In this document: positions 1 to 21,119 of the stretch, one piece after another
Layout of the letters: every line of letters starts with the position of its first letter
Position numbering within the stretch: the first letter of the stretch is position 1
Assembly (NCBI GenBank): GCA_030141605.1
Contig: JAQGDQ010000241.1
Coordinates: forward strand, 124,001-188,000
Direction: 5' to 3'
Length of the DNA stretch: 64,000 nucleotides
From: Tubiluchus corallicola
Lineage: Eukaryota > Priapulida > Priapulimorpha > Priapulimorphida > Tubiluchidae
Notes under the pieces: generated by a model
Seen by the model: only the letters and a program-made list of their open reading frames with translations
The model's database searches: none
Told to the model about the DNA's origin: nothing
Program-made: the position numbers and the translations under genes

Positions 1-485
1 AGCAGTACACATAGGAAGTCTGGATGGATGAGGTTTTCCCCGAATTTTAATACATCTGCGTGATTTCGCCATATAATCACAGATTCATACAAGACCAACA
101 AAGCATGAAGCTGACACCACATACAGGGTGTTCCAGTCTGTGCATTAGCAAATGGCATAAGCACAATACACTATACAAAGCCTAATAAGTGCGGTGAGAA
201 AAAGGCTATATGGTAGGAAAACTGGATTAATGACTTAAAATATATGATATCATAATGATATCACTGTTCCAGTTTTCGTAATGACGTAAATGCAGAAGTC
301 TAAATTCATTATTGTGATGACCCCGTCCACAAATCCTGGTTCATTTTGTCGTATTTCTGTTACGTTGTTTTTTGTGAACATCCTGTGTCCTTGGCTGAAC
401 ACTCTTGGTCGTTTTTTTCCGTTTTTTTTTCGTTAATTTAATTCATCGCAAGTCATGATTATTACTTTATTCTAAATGATTACAG
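1..485. other. Intron upstream of FN3 exon
   Basis: No coding signal is seen here. The segment ends in a T-rich tract and an AG at 484-485, which serves as the 3' splice site of the FN3 exon that follows. It is most simply read as the intron before the penultimate exon of the FN3-domain gene, with the rest of that gene lying to the left of the window. Confidence 0.5.
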
Positions 486-1793
486 TTCCGAGACCACCTC
501 GGGAGGTACAGATCAAATCATGCTCGTATGGAAAGAGAGGGGATTCCGCAGCAAGCTTCTCCAGCGCAGAGGTGATGTGGCAAAGAATGAACGACTTCTG
601 CGTTCCCATACTAAGTTATATAATAGAAATTAAGAACACAACAGATGGAAACAACAAACCATGGGAGTTCTTCGAAGCTGTCAATAGCCAGTTGTATGTA
701 TTTCATTTCATAGGATTTTTACAATTATTTTCAGTTCATATCTGCGTGCCTTTTATGCTTGTTTTGTTTTTATGTTTTTTTACTTCATCTTGTTGATACT
801 AATTAATAAAAAACCTACAGTCACAAAAGGGAAAAAACACGATGTTTTGTGTTCTCAACCTTGCGAATGTGATTAGTGCTTTTTGCGTTTTTCCTTGTGA
901 TTTTTATTTTCTGCGACCCGTTCTCCTTTTTTCTAAACATTGTGTTTTCTGAATGTAAATCTAAAACAATAGTATTTAGCAATTCTTTCTTCTTCTTCTT
1001 CTTCTTCTTCTTCTTCTTCTTCTTTTATCTTTCACCTAAAGATAATCGTTTTTCTTGATTAAGGGATTTTTGTTAATTGTGTCTGTTCTTGTAATCAACA
1101 ACATTTCTGCATCTTATTTACAGACATCTTTTCTGTATGACTATTCGTTTTAGTGATAAATGTGAGTAAATATGCAGCAAACACATTTTGGCTACTATTC
1201 TAACAATGCGCTGCTGATAAGTTGGACACTAGTGCTAGAGTTTCAGAAGTCAGCACCGTTTGAACGATAATATCCTTCGTCTGGCAATTCTGTCACCTAC
1301 GTATGCAAGTTCAATAATACTATCTGTTCTCCCGATCAAGACTGCTTTTGTTCTCTTAAATTTTATCTTTTTCTTCGTAGTTTTGTGTCTTTCACTCTCT
1401 TAAATTTTTCGTTGTGTGGAGCTCAACTTATTTATTTATCTAAAAATTTACATTATTTACTTAAATTTGTAATTCACAACACCATCTTCGTACTTGTAAG
1501 TACATATCTTTAGAAAAAAATACAACTGACTTATTTTGTTTTTCAGTGAAATATACACGATCAGACTTCCACCTGTAGGCCACTATAGATTGCGTGTGCT
1601 CACTAACACTGCCATGGGTGTAAGCGCCCCTAGCAGAGAGACGTCAGAATGTCCTGGTAGAGGGGGTGGTCAGAGTGTCGACTTAAATCCTGAAATCAAT
1701 GAAGTAGACGCGGAAAGTGGCTCATCGCATAGCGCCATCTATTGTTGCTTACTAACAATTTTGTGCTTATTGTTGATAACTTGTGTGGTGTAA
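486..1793 (+). CDS. 3' end of FN3-domain surface protein (partial)
   Basis: Two exons are visible: 486-693 and 1547-1793 (stop TAA 1791-1793). The first enters in phase 1 and the junction is phase 2; a donor at 691 instead of 694 would keep the frame. Together they encode one fibronectin type III domain: PRPP at the start, the core Trp in VMWQ, SYIIEIK for the middle strands, then the Tyr-x-Leu-Arg-Val strand (YRLRVLT) and an Asn-x-x-x-Gly turn. An acidic linker ending DAESGSS leads to about 19 hydrophobic residues (from AIYCC to the terminal CVV) with no cytoplasmic tail, which is the layout of a GPI-attachment signal. This suggests a contactin-like or other Ig/FN3 adhesion molecule, but the rest lies outside the window and the family cannot be fixed. 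An N-linked sequon (NTT) is present. Confidence 0.7.
982..1024. repeat. (TTC)n microsatellite
   Basis: About 13 near-perfect TTC units in the last intron of the FN3-domain gene. They produce an artefactual poly-Phe reading frame. Confidence 0.9.
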
Positions 1794-3676
1794 CTTAAAA
1801 CAAAATTAAAATAATAATTATTGTCAAATTGTATGTATACTATGTAGGCCTACTGTGATTCTTTCTTAATGTTTTGTGCTATTGCGTTGTTAAAACTCAG
1901 AAGTGTTTATAATAATTGTAAAAAATAATTACATTACATTTATAGTTTAAGAAACTGGTTACCTTCTAAGAGACATGAAATCTGGTGAAGTTGGTCACGA
2001 ATAGATATTAAAGTAATCAAGTAATAACAGCATAAAAAGCTGCTTACGTCTCTTTACAGGTGGGAGGCCGGCATTTCCCAGAAAATAAACAAAAACGTAA
2101 CTTATATACATATCAGGAATAATTAGTTTTTACAAATTTTCAGGATGAGAAAATGACAGAACTGGATGACGAAATGCTTCCTTTCAACTTTATAATATTC
2201 ATTTATAAACTAAAGCAATAATTTTTCTATTTGATTGCTTTAATATGTCCATATTTTATGCCAGACTTCATGTAACTGGATACAATTCATTGATCTTTGC
2301 TTCCTAGGCCAAGAGGCTCTCTTTACGCGAAAATCTTCCATTATAGTGCAGAATTTTTGCACGTTACTAAAACGGGTTTCGCATCGATATCTTTGTTACT
2401 GTTATGTGACTCAGACGAGTCGCTGGGCATCCAAAGCATTCGTTTTGCAGGAAGAACGGGGATTACCAATATGAAGTAGAACCAGGTGCCTTGGCAAACA
2501 GAACAACCAAACTAATTCATTTGGGAAAACCTAGAAATTTTTGATTATTTAGAAAACAAGCAAGAATTCTTTGGACCAAGATGAACCAGATTTTAATTAA
2601 TTAACCCTTGACCTTAAGCTTCCCACTAAAACCAATCACCGTAACTCAAATATTAACCCGATAAAATTTCGTTACCCGTCCATGTTGTACAAGTCGCAGT
2701 TACCCAACTCAACCTTGCTCAACTCTTTACAGATGCGTGCTCTTACGCCAAAGCGTAGTAATAGTTCTGCTGCAGATTATTTTAGAGATGAGGCATGAAC
2801 AACCTAGAATTGAGTCAAATGAGCCACCCAGTATTCGGGTCATATACTCGAGTCACCATTTGGGTCACCAAATTTTGGTTCATGTGGTACTTGGTTCCAT
2901 CTTATGTTAAACATCAACACAGTATACTGAAGCAACAAAGTACAAGTTAAATAATATGTAAAACTCTTTTGGCAAACTTGTATTACAATAATCAATACTA
3001 CATTGTTTTTAATTATGTTGTAGGTTTTGAGGATTGTACGACATAAGCTTTATATGTCTACAAGCGATTTTAGTACATTTAAACTTAATTTTATGTTCTT
3101 TACCCAGAAAAGCGATTTCTAGGACAATTAGGGCTTAATAACTGTGAACGTATGCAATGAAGCAACTACTGTTTTTCTGATTTCGCAAAATAAGTTTTAA
3201 TTGTGTTTATTTTCTGGTTAGTATAAGCATTTTTGAACTATAACATTTCTGTTATTATGAAGGTAACAAATATGAAGGTATTGCCTCGCGTTTTTCTTTC
3301 TTACCTTTCCTTGTTATTTCTGTTTATATGGTAACATTTGAAGCAAATTGTGTCAAATCGAAATTTGGCTGGGCACGTGTATTTGCATACCATGTTAAAA
3401 TAGAAAATTTGTAGTTATAATTAATGAATGATTATATGTCTGCTTGCGCGTCTTTATAGGAAGATTCTAGGTCTGTTACTACGCCTACGTTGATTGGTAG
3501 TAGTTCACGAGCCAGACCCGAAAAGAAACACATATTTGGTACCATTTCTTGAAAGCCTTATGTCTGTAATGAAATTATATGATAAAACTTCTACTCACTA
3601 CTTAAGGTTTAGTGGCAGTAATCACTCTTTGCAGTTTGGCCCTTGCACCAAATAATAGGTCTTAGGTAATAGGTCT

Positions 3677-3905
3677 TTTTCAACATATGATCCTTCAAAA
3701 TGTTGGCCACAGTAAATTCTACGTTACTGTATGACTTACGTGAAATTACGTGATCTGTTCAAACATATGATTTTTCAAAACCTCGCTCGCAGTAAGCCCT
3801 ACGTTATTGTGCAAGTTACATGAAATTACGTGATTTTGTTTCCATAATATAATCACTCAAAATATTGGTCTTAGTAAACCCTTACACGATTGTTTAAGTT
3901 ACCTA
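3677..3905. repeat. Degenerate tandem repeat, 3 units of about 75-85 bp
   Basis: Three imperfect consecutive units share the order CAACATATGAT...TCAAAA...CAGTAA...CTACGTTA(C/T)TGT...TTAC(G/A)TGAAATTACGTGAT. The third unit is the most diverged. Confidence 0.6.
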
Positions 3906-5409
3906 AATTAGTCTTCATATTGGGTCGTGATTAGTAAAGGCCTATCAAATGGTTTCGTTATCTACAGGTATAGGACTTAAAAAATAACATTAATAAATTT
4001 TGCCCATTAAGGTGGTACGTACCAATATCTGGTCTGGTTCATGGACTATATAAGATTACATAGCATTGATCCATGTAAAAAGCAGATAAAACAATAATTA
4101 ACACTAAAAAAGGTGACGTGCAATTACTAGCCTTGCAACATTCTTGACAGTTATTGCAACGCATTCACTGTGATAGGCCTGCATAAATGACTAAGTTAGA
4201 TGCATGAAAACGACTAACAACGATATCCAGAGGCCTCCTATATTACAAGTATCGCTCAAAAATCAAGACGCAGACTTTGATAAAATCGGTAATTTAATGT
4301 GATTTGTCATTTATTTTGTACATAGTGCAAAAATTTTAATAAATCTTTTTATGCTGATTAAATATTGTTATTATTTTTGCCATGCTGTTGAGGTTTTGCC
4401 CAAAAAACTAATAATCTATATAACCTTTTTAATACAGTATCAATGAGTATTAATTAACGATCTTTAGAATTACTTTATTTTAAGTATTTTTATTAACGTA
4501 CTGCTCAGGGCTTCGTCAGGGAGCACAAAAGAAACTTTGATATTATTCACCAAAACAGAATTATAAGAAAAATACACAAATTATGCACGAATTATCAATC
4601 AGGAACGTTTCAAAAACTGATCAGATTTACACTACATTCTCACGCGAGGTATTAACTCATTATTACCATTTCCGTCTTTGCGCTGACAATTTCACGCAAC
4701 AAGCATGAAACACGGTATTAAAATTATTTTTAATCCCAAATGCAGTGTCGAACTTGCGCCTCTCACATGAAAAGAAGATGTGTTTCCCATTTGGATATTC
4801 AGAAAGGTAAGTTATCGATTTGAATTACTTACATTGTCTGCCAACCATCGTTGAAGTTTTAATTTTGCGAGGAAAATGTCTGCATATTGAGATTTGTCTG
4901 CAAATGAAGTAATTTATTAGTGATTACCAAAAAATCCCATAATTAAGAAAAAGAAGGAACAAAGCCCTTGTTCAACCGCTGGCTTTTTTCAACTCATGCC
5001 TTGCAATTTAAAATTCTGTGTATATTTTTGTATGTTTATGTAGATAAATAAATAAATAAATAGATCTTATAACAGTGCATGATATGTAGTGCTGCTTAGT
5101 TTTTGAGTGTAAATTTTAACTTTTGCAGCATTTTTATGCGCTGAAATGAATTTTAGATAAATGAATTAAATTAAATAACCAACATTTCAAACTATTAACT
5201 GAGGTTCATCTTTAGGTGAAAAACTACAAAGGAGAAATCATGCAAACACAATTGTTTTTTGGGGTTTCTCACATCATTAAGACACAAAAATGATCAGTTA
5301 TATGTGTTACTGATATGAAAAACTAATTAATTAGTATTGAGTGACTTGAATCGTGACGTAAAAATCAGATTCAGTTTAGCATCTGATTTTTTCTTTTTTT
5401 ATATTTCAT

Positions 5410-5446
5410 TTGATGATAAACGACAGTGGAAAGCTGAAACGTCGTG
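5410..5446 (+). other. Hammerhead-like retroelement tail motif
   Basis: TTGATGA is followed after 19 nt by GAAACGTCGTG. This matches the order of a hammerhead ribozyme core (CUGAUGA, stem II, GAAA, cleavage-side GUC). The first core base is T instead of C and stem II is reduced to about 3 bp (CAG/CTG), so activity is not expected. Similar motifs in the window sit at the ends of retroelement-like sequence. Confidence 0.35.
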
Positions 5447-6338
5447 TTCTCTATTTTTTTTCGCTTATTGTTTGGATTCTTGGCATTAATAATTAACTCT
5501 ATGTTGTTTAGAAAGAAAACTACTGTACTGATAAATTGTCCATTTTATGCTCGGTCGTTCCAAGTTCCGAATCTAAACGCTAAATTACAAGTTGGGTTGT
5601 GTGCGCTGCAAATTTCGTACCAAATTATTTCTACTAGAAGTGTATAAAAAACCCGTTTACTTAAACAGAAATGTAGACAAAATACTTTTCTATAATTATT
5701 ATTTTTTCATGGGTATTGTGCTACAAACAGGATAAAAGCCCTTGTAGTGTTTCTGGATGGCTGCCTTCTGTGCTATACAGTCTATTCTATACAAGCTCTA
5801 TGACCTCCGCCTATGTTAAAGGATGGCGTACCAAATACCTCGAGCGGTGTAAACATCCATTCCTTCGCTTCTCTTGAACAGACAGGCATTTTTTCTGGGG
5901 CCAAATTGGTCACGTGACCTTCACAACAAACCTGTTCTGTATACTATACAGGTGCAAAACTAGTCTCCGTGATCGGCGCATCCCGAAGTAAGTCTATTTT
6001 TCTTTATTAATCTGGTTTGCAGGTAGAAGTACGCTTTTTGTGTATGTGAAGTGTCAGTTTTGTGGTTCTGTACAGTGATTTAATATTCCTTTGTGCCGTA
6101 TTTATAAAGTTTTCTTTCCCAAAACGTGGTTATAAATTTAGTTGAATATTGAGTATGTATTACTCTAATTTCGTATAGCGCTAATTAGTACATGTACGAT
6201 TCAAATAACTGTATTGTTACTGAATTTTGCAATACATTTAAACACAATTTTCAGTGGGTTTTAGCAACTTGTTACCTAATCTTCTTCGTAGAAATGTAGT
6301 AATAATTATTAGTACATTACTTTTATACATTATATATG

Positions 6339-6455
6339 CAGTTGGTGATGGTGTTGCTGCTGCCCTCATCGTCATCGGTGTTGCTGTTGCTGTGGTGTTG
6401 TTGTTGTTTTTGTCGTTGTTGTTACTGCAGTTGCAGTTGTTGTTGTTGTTGTTGA
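6339..6455. repeat. GTT-rich simple repeat
   Basis: Imperfect (GTT/GCT)n tract. It accounts for low-complexity Leu/Val-rich frames on + and Asn-rich frames on the - strand. Confidence 0.8.
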
Positions 6456-7009
6456 CCATAAAATATAATTTCAAAAAAATTCTTTGTCGTCTCAGGTATA
6501 TCAGGTCAGTTAACCCAGTAACAATTAGTTTTTGTCCAAATCTCACAGCTTGTTTTAATGTACCTTACTGTATGTTAATTGTAACTTAAATTGTATGCTA
6601 CCCGTCTTATTTTATTTTACATTTGATTTCACGTCTGGAATCCACAACCAATGGATCTTTTGTAGTATTAATTTCTCTTTATAAAATTATTCTGTATTCC
6701 TATATAATACTGTGTCTAAACACAATCTTGACGAGAAAAATAATAGTTCCTTGTGCTCTCAAACATTTTGTTTCTTAGTGCAAAATTAATGTTACATTTA
6801 CTGTACAATTCAGGTTATTATTTGGTGCAGCTAAAGCAAGCTTACATATTTGCCAAATAGTTTGAGTAAACAGTCTAATTAACTTAAGCCCCTTGATTTT
6901 AAATTTCTTTCTACTGTTTTTCCTCTGCATTCTATTTGTAATAGATCTTTATTTTATGTTTTATTGTCATGATTCGTGTTTTGTTGTTGATATTCCGTTT
7001 TACTTACTG

Positions 7010-7092
7010 ACGTTGTTTTTGCTACTCCTGCTCCAGCTGTTGTTATTGTCGTTGTCGCTCTCGTCGTCGTTGTTATTGTTGTTGCTGTTAAT
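7010..7092. repeat. GTT/GTC-rich simple repeat
   Basis: Second imperfect trinucleotide tract, similar in composition to the one at 6339-6455. No gene is associated with it. Confidence 0.75.
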
Positions 7093-7835
7093 TATTATAG
7101 ACTTAAAAACTACACCTCTGTCGCAGATATATTGGGATAATAAATTAGGTTTCTTATGACGATTAGGACCCCGTATCTCACTCCACACCATGGGAATCCA
7201 TTTTACATCTCTTCCTCATTTTTATGACATAGTGGTCCTAGATCGATTCCCATTACATTCCTCCAAAATAACATTCCTTTTTTATATCCTATATATTTTT
7301 CCCTAAACTAGTTGTGTTAAAGTATATAGCATCCAAAAAAGCACATCAATGATGTAAAAATCTAATTACTGAACTTTTTTGGTACACTGATTTTTTGACC
7401 ACAACCAGTTTTATCCAATTGTATTTGTGACAACAAAATAGAAGGTGATCTGATTTTAAAAACACAGTTATGAACTATCTGACAAGAAACATTACTGGCA
7501 ATTGTTTTTTCTAATATTAGATCCACTTTGTTTTGTTTTAAAATTGGGTAAAGAGTAAAGGTAGCTGTAAGGAAAGTCGAAACCTAACAAAATTAAGTTC
7601 ATCAATAATTTTTTACAATGTTGTTGTTCTCATTTTTAATCACACTTCGTTTCCCACCTTAAGAATTAAAACAAATCAATTATGATTTCATCGAAAACGT
7701 ATTAACATTTCGCTAATAACTACCTGTTGCTACTTCCTAATAAATTAGTTGCATCGTATTAGCATTTTGTCGACACTAAAATAAATGTGGCGTAAAATTT
7801 ATTATTTAAACTTTTCCGTGATGTAGATTCTTTGT

Positions 7836-16697
<8,862 letters not shown>

Positions 16698-17302
16698 ACT
16701 AACTGTTTACTGCATAGGATGTTCCTCTAGAAAACAATTACAAACATTCCTCAATGACTATACATTTCTACTGGCATCTGCCATAAAGATGAGATTTGAA
16801 GTTCAAATCTAAAGAGTTACAAAGAACTTCTTTTATTAATATATGTGAAAGTGTTTTTGATGCTAATACTCTTTCTCAGGCTTTGAACACTGTGACTGTT
16901 TCGTATATCGGCGAAGCTTTGACAAAAGAACCTGGAAATAAAATAAATTTTACGCGAAGCTGTATATAATATTACGCAACCAGTTTTTGGGTGAAATTTA
17001 ATATTTAAATTTTTTTTATAAAATGGACTGCATAGTACATGCAATGTAGGTAATAGTGGATGTCAATTATAATCCATAGCATTTTTGAAATTTCTTGTAC
17101 AAAGTATAGTCTGAATAGATTGTAATAATAAGTATACCAGTAAAAGATCGTAGACCAGGTATAGCTCTTACTAATACAACACAGTACTACAAATTTCGCA
17201 CATTTTTTTCACTTACTTTGTTAGGTTTGTCATATATTTTATCTGCTGTTGGAATTGCAAAGCAAAATAATTGTTTAGAAAATATTACATTATCGTCACG
17301 TA

Positions 17303-17594
17303 CAGGGCTGAATTATGACGTTTAGGGCCACACAGACGGAGCCACCCTTTGATATGCTTGCACCACTCTCGAATATTTTTGACTTGTGATATATTTTAGA
17401 AACATTTGTATAGCCACATTTCAAATAAAGGGCTTGAAAGGGGGCCGTTATCTCAAACAAAAGGCTTCAAACAGGGATCCTTTACCTCAAATAAGAGGCT
17501 ACTTTTCAGGTTATATGAATTATTCAGCAATGTAAAGTATGGCCCCCAAGCTTGATTGGCCCTAGGCTGCAGCCTATACGGTAATCCAGCCCTG
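17303..17594. mobile_element. hAT-like MITE, about 292 bp
   Basis: It begins CAGGGCTGAATTA and ends TAATCCAGCCCTG, an inverted terminal repeat. A subterminal TTTAGGGCCA is mirrored by TTGGCCCTA near the other end. The flanking octamers GTCACGTA (17295-17302) and CTCGCGTG (17595-17602) match at 5 of 8 positions, consistent with an aged 8-bp target duplication. There is no coding capacity. Confidence 0.65.
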
Positions 17595-18084
17595 CTCGCG
17601 TGTTATTTACGTTCATTATTTGTGCAGACTTTTAAAACCGTTTGTAAAGTATTATTAGTCAGATTATTAGTCTAGATACATATTGTGGTATATCACTATA
17701 TTGTCTTGTTTGAAGCTCTTCTTGATTCTCTGTAGTTTTTAAAACGTATTGTCGATGTACATTGTCCTATTTAAAGCAATGAACAATACAAGAAACTTTC
17801 AAATCAAATGGAAAACTGCAGTTGAAATTTTCAAATTGATACGCTGGAGCAAGAATCTAGAAGCATAAAATACGTTTATTTGTAACTTTAAAAAATTAGT
17901 ATTTATGCTTGATATAAAAGCTGACAAATACTGCTTACACTGCAAATTATATTAATGGTCAGGCGCGCATGCGCCCTTTAACATGAATTAGCAATCATGG
18001 AGGGTCTCTCTCTTGACGCGAGAGATTTATGTAAGCGCACTTTCAAACAATAACAAAATTTACGCGTGGATTAACAGTAGTTTT

Positions 18085-18440
18085 TAAAGAAAAATCACAC
18101 GGATCCCATGCACCCAGATTCCCAATTAGATACCAGGCATTGCTGAAAGACCATATCCTGAAAGGTTATGACATTTAGGACTTAAATACAGAAGACACAG
18201 TCAAGATATGATCCAGACGCTTAGAATCCTCAAGATATACAGAAAGGAATTATTTGAACTTCAGATACATTATAGGACAAGAGGGCATTCACCTAAAATT
18301 AACAAGAAATCTGTCTCAAAATGAAGAAGAAGGTAAAAAAAATTGCAGCTGGTATTGTAAATGCCTGGAACAAGCTTCCTAAGTACATAGAGAGTGCTTC
18401 TTCAGTTTCACAACTTAAAGCTCGATTAGATCGACTGTAG
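18085..18440 (+). mobile_element. LINE ORF2 C-terminal fragment, frameshifted
   Basis: Conceptual pieces in different frames recover the C-terminal region common to CR1/Jockey-type non-LTR retrotransposons: a TRGHSPK box at about 18275-18300, then IVNAWNKLP, then an SVSQLKARLD run ending in a stop at about 18438. Frameshifts and stops show the copy is dead. No endonuclease or RT core is present. Confidence 0.6.
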
Positions 18441-19379
18441 GCCAATCATCTTGAGAAATATATTGACCATCCTAGACTTACGCTGTGACAGCAAGACACT
18501 TGGATTTATGACGGAACCTGACGCTATACATTGTACAAAAAGCACACTGATGTTCCGGATCGTATCGTTACTGCCACCACCTACTAGAACATTCATCATA
18601 AATAAAACATCCAGAGAAGATTGGAAGGGTAAGAGCGATCATTTACGCTTAACCCCTATCCACACTGTAAGCTGTAAAATATCAAGAATCCCATAATGCG
18701 CGATGAGATACTGAACCAACAGAGTTGCCTGGGCCAAGTTCGGATGTTTATACACCTTCCCGCTTTGACAGTAATAGCCAAAGCCAGAATGACAAATAAA
18801 ACCGCATAGAAGCAGTAAACCTGGCAATTACCCATCCATATACTAGCCAGACCTGGCTGGTTTAATTTCATGATCACATGACAAATGCTAAGGCTATTAT
18901 TGGGTTAATAATCGCATAAAAGCAACATGATTAAAACGCACTTGAATGTACATAGGTATACACTGAAATTATTTTATATTTTCCACTTTATTTTATATAA
19001 ACTTGATTCACCAGTAGTCAACTACGCTTCTGTGAATAACTCGTACTACACTAGTGAGACTGTCTGTAAATTTTAAATAAACAAACTGTTTTAAACCTAT
19101 TGGTAATGTGTGTATTCAGGGATAAATTGAAATAAACAGATTCTTAATGATAAAGTGATTTCTTATTACAGTTGACTTGATTTACAGAAATTTATCCATA
19201 ATAAAAATATAAAATAATGAGCGTGTATGCAACTATGAAACTTAGAAAACGATTTTGAAGCTAAAGAATCATTTTTTATTAACATCATTTATTTTTGAAC
19301 ACACATGTACAGTTAAGTTACATAAGTGGCTCAATTAAAAGAAATTAGTAGACTAATCGTAAAAGTAAAAACAAATATT

Positions 19380-21119
19380 GAACACTGACAACAACAACAA
19401 AAACAAGCACGGATATTATTTACATACAAAAAGATAAAGCAACTAATTTAAAAAGATACTACATATTCTAACATCTCTCTCAATTGATACTTTGATAAAA
19501 AATTAAAATTCCTGTTTTCAATACAATTTATACAATCTTTTGCTAAGTTTATTGTCGCTAGCTGACTGGAACTTAACTCGCATCTTTTTACAATTTTACG
19601 AGATAATACATGAAAATAACCAAATGCATCTTCTAGAGTAACATTATTTTCTATAATAATTTTATACAAGTTGAAACGCACTGCTGAGTTTACGTTATAC
19701 AATGTATGTTTGGCAATAAAGTTAATTATTGAGTTACTAATGTTTTTACATGCTACATAGAATTTAAGAAACTGTTTAGCAAAGTGCTTACTCGGCTTAA
19801 CGGTACCAGCAGCATGGGGCAAAATGAAAGTGTGAGCTCTATGCAGCAGTTTCCATATAATACGGATAGCAATATTTAAAGCGGTATCAATAAAATGTAT
19901 TTTCGAATTATTTAACCTCCAACTCTGGCAACCGTAATATCCTAGGCAATATGTTTGAAGTGGTTTACATTTTAAGCCAGAACAAGCAAATGAAAAGTTG
20001 ACACATATTCTATTAGCATGGTAAATGAAAACGTCACGTTTACTAAGAATATCAGCATCATCCGTTAAATCGCACGTAATTACGTGACCTAAATGAGTGA
20101 CTTTATCTGTCCAGGTTAAAGGCGTATTGTTCAGCAGTAAGGAATATTTCTAATGAGGATAATAGTGAAGAGTTTGCAAAAATTTACTTTGTCGAAAGTC
20201 TTCGAGGCATCTAAAAAAGCACTGCAAACACAACTGTTACTGGTCATGTAATATGTAATAAGCAACAGTTTGTTTTAGCAAGAATGTACACATTGTAGTA
20301 GACACATTAGCTTAAACCCGAACTGTAGACTGAGGTATACAAGTGATCACAATATTTAAACAATATAATCCAGTCTAAAATTTTCCCTAAAGGAGAGGAG
20401 AGTGTAATACCCCCATGATTAGTAATACTAGACAAGTCGCCTCGCTTGTCTTTTGGAATTGGTACAATATTGGCAAACAGAAAATGTTCAGGACAATTAC
20501 CATTGAATAATAACGTCAAATGAAAATAATATAGCAAATCATGTCCATTAAGGATACAATCAGTGTAAAAACCACGCCTACCGTCATTTTTATTTGGCTT
20601 AATACATTTAGATGCGCTAAGCACATTATCAACACTGAAAGGGTTACTCATATTGATGTCGCTATTCATGTCTTTATTGTCATTACAATGTTATTCATAC
20701 TAGTGACATCATAGCCTACGGTGTTATATAAATGATCAATTTCATCAGCAAATTTTTGACAAATCTCATCTGGTGAGGTTGAATTTTCTACAGCATTTGC
20801 CACATTTTTTGCCTTTCCTTTAATTAAATTCAGTTTTTTAAACAGATTTCTATATCTATTATTAACAATATGGTCAGGCATCTTCTCTTTGCGAATATTG
20901 CTACAATTATGCTTTACGTTTTTGATTGCGTTGTGATAAGAAGCCCGAGTACGTCTCATTATATCTGCTATAACGCCATTTCTGGGACGATCGCATGAGA
21001 CCCAAAGATTATGCCAGAAGATAGCTTTATCTTTGAGCTGGAGAAATGCATCCTTTAATGGAGACAGAAAAAAATAGTCAAATAATGATGTGATTAAAGT
21101 TTGGCAATTACACACTAGA
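19380..21119 (-). mobile_element. LINE remnant, 5' truncated and internally deleted
   Basis: On the minus strand, 21115-20666 encodes the linker before reverse transcriptase (motifs IFWHNLWVSC, RPRNGV, RRTRASYHNAIK). 20669-20307 gives the first RT blocks (NIVPIPKD, then ITNHGGITLSSPLGKILD). About 20140-19450 gives the downstream region (VTHLGHVITCDLTDDADI, then a C-terminal tail). The RT palm, including the catalytic block, is missing between about 20307 and 20140, so this is an internal deletion product. A TTG-rich run near 19390-19403 on the minus strand may be the tail. Confidence 0.75.

Larger units (their letters stand above)
1794..7826. other. Intergenic/leader region between FN3 gene and first SBP-like gene
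   Basis: No protein-coding exon could be recognised. The region holds a three-unit degenerate tandem repeat (3677-3905), a hammerhead-like retroelement tail motif (5410-5446) and two GTT-rich tracts. Around 5945-5985 there is a short more GC-rich stretch ending in a good donor (AA|GTAAGT at about 5986). It could be a non-coding first exon of the gene starting at 7836, but no sequence similarity to the other copies' upstream regions supports this. Confidence 0.45.

Noticed and set aside
6238-6589. Leu/Val-rich and Asn-rich frames of about 100 codons
   Set aside because: They come from a GTT-rich simple repeat, with no domain signature or splice context.
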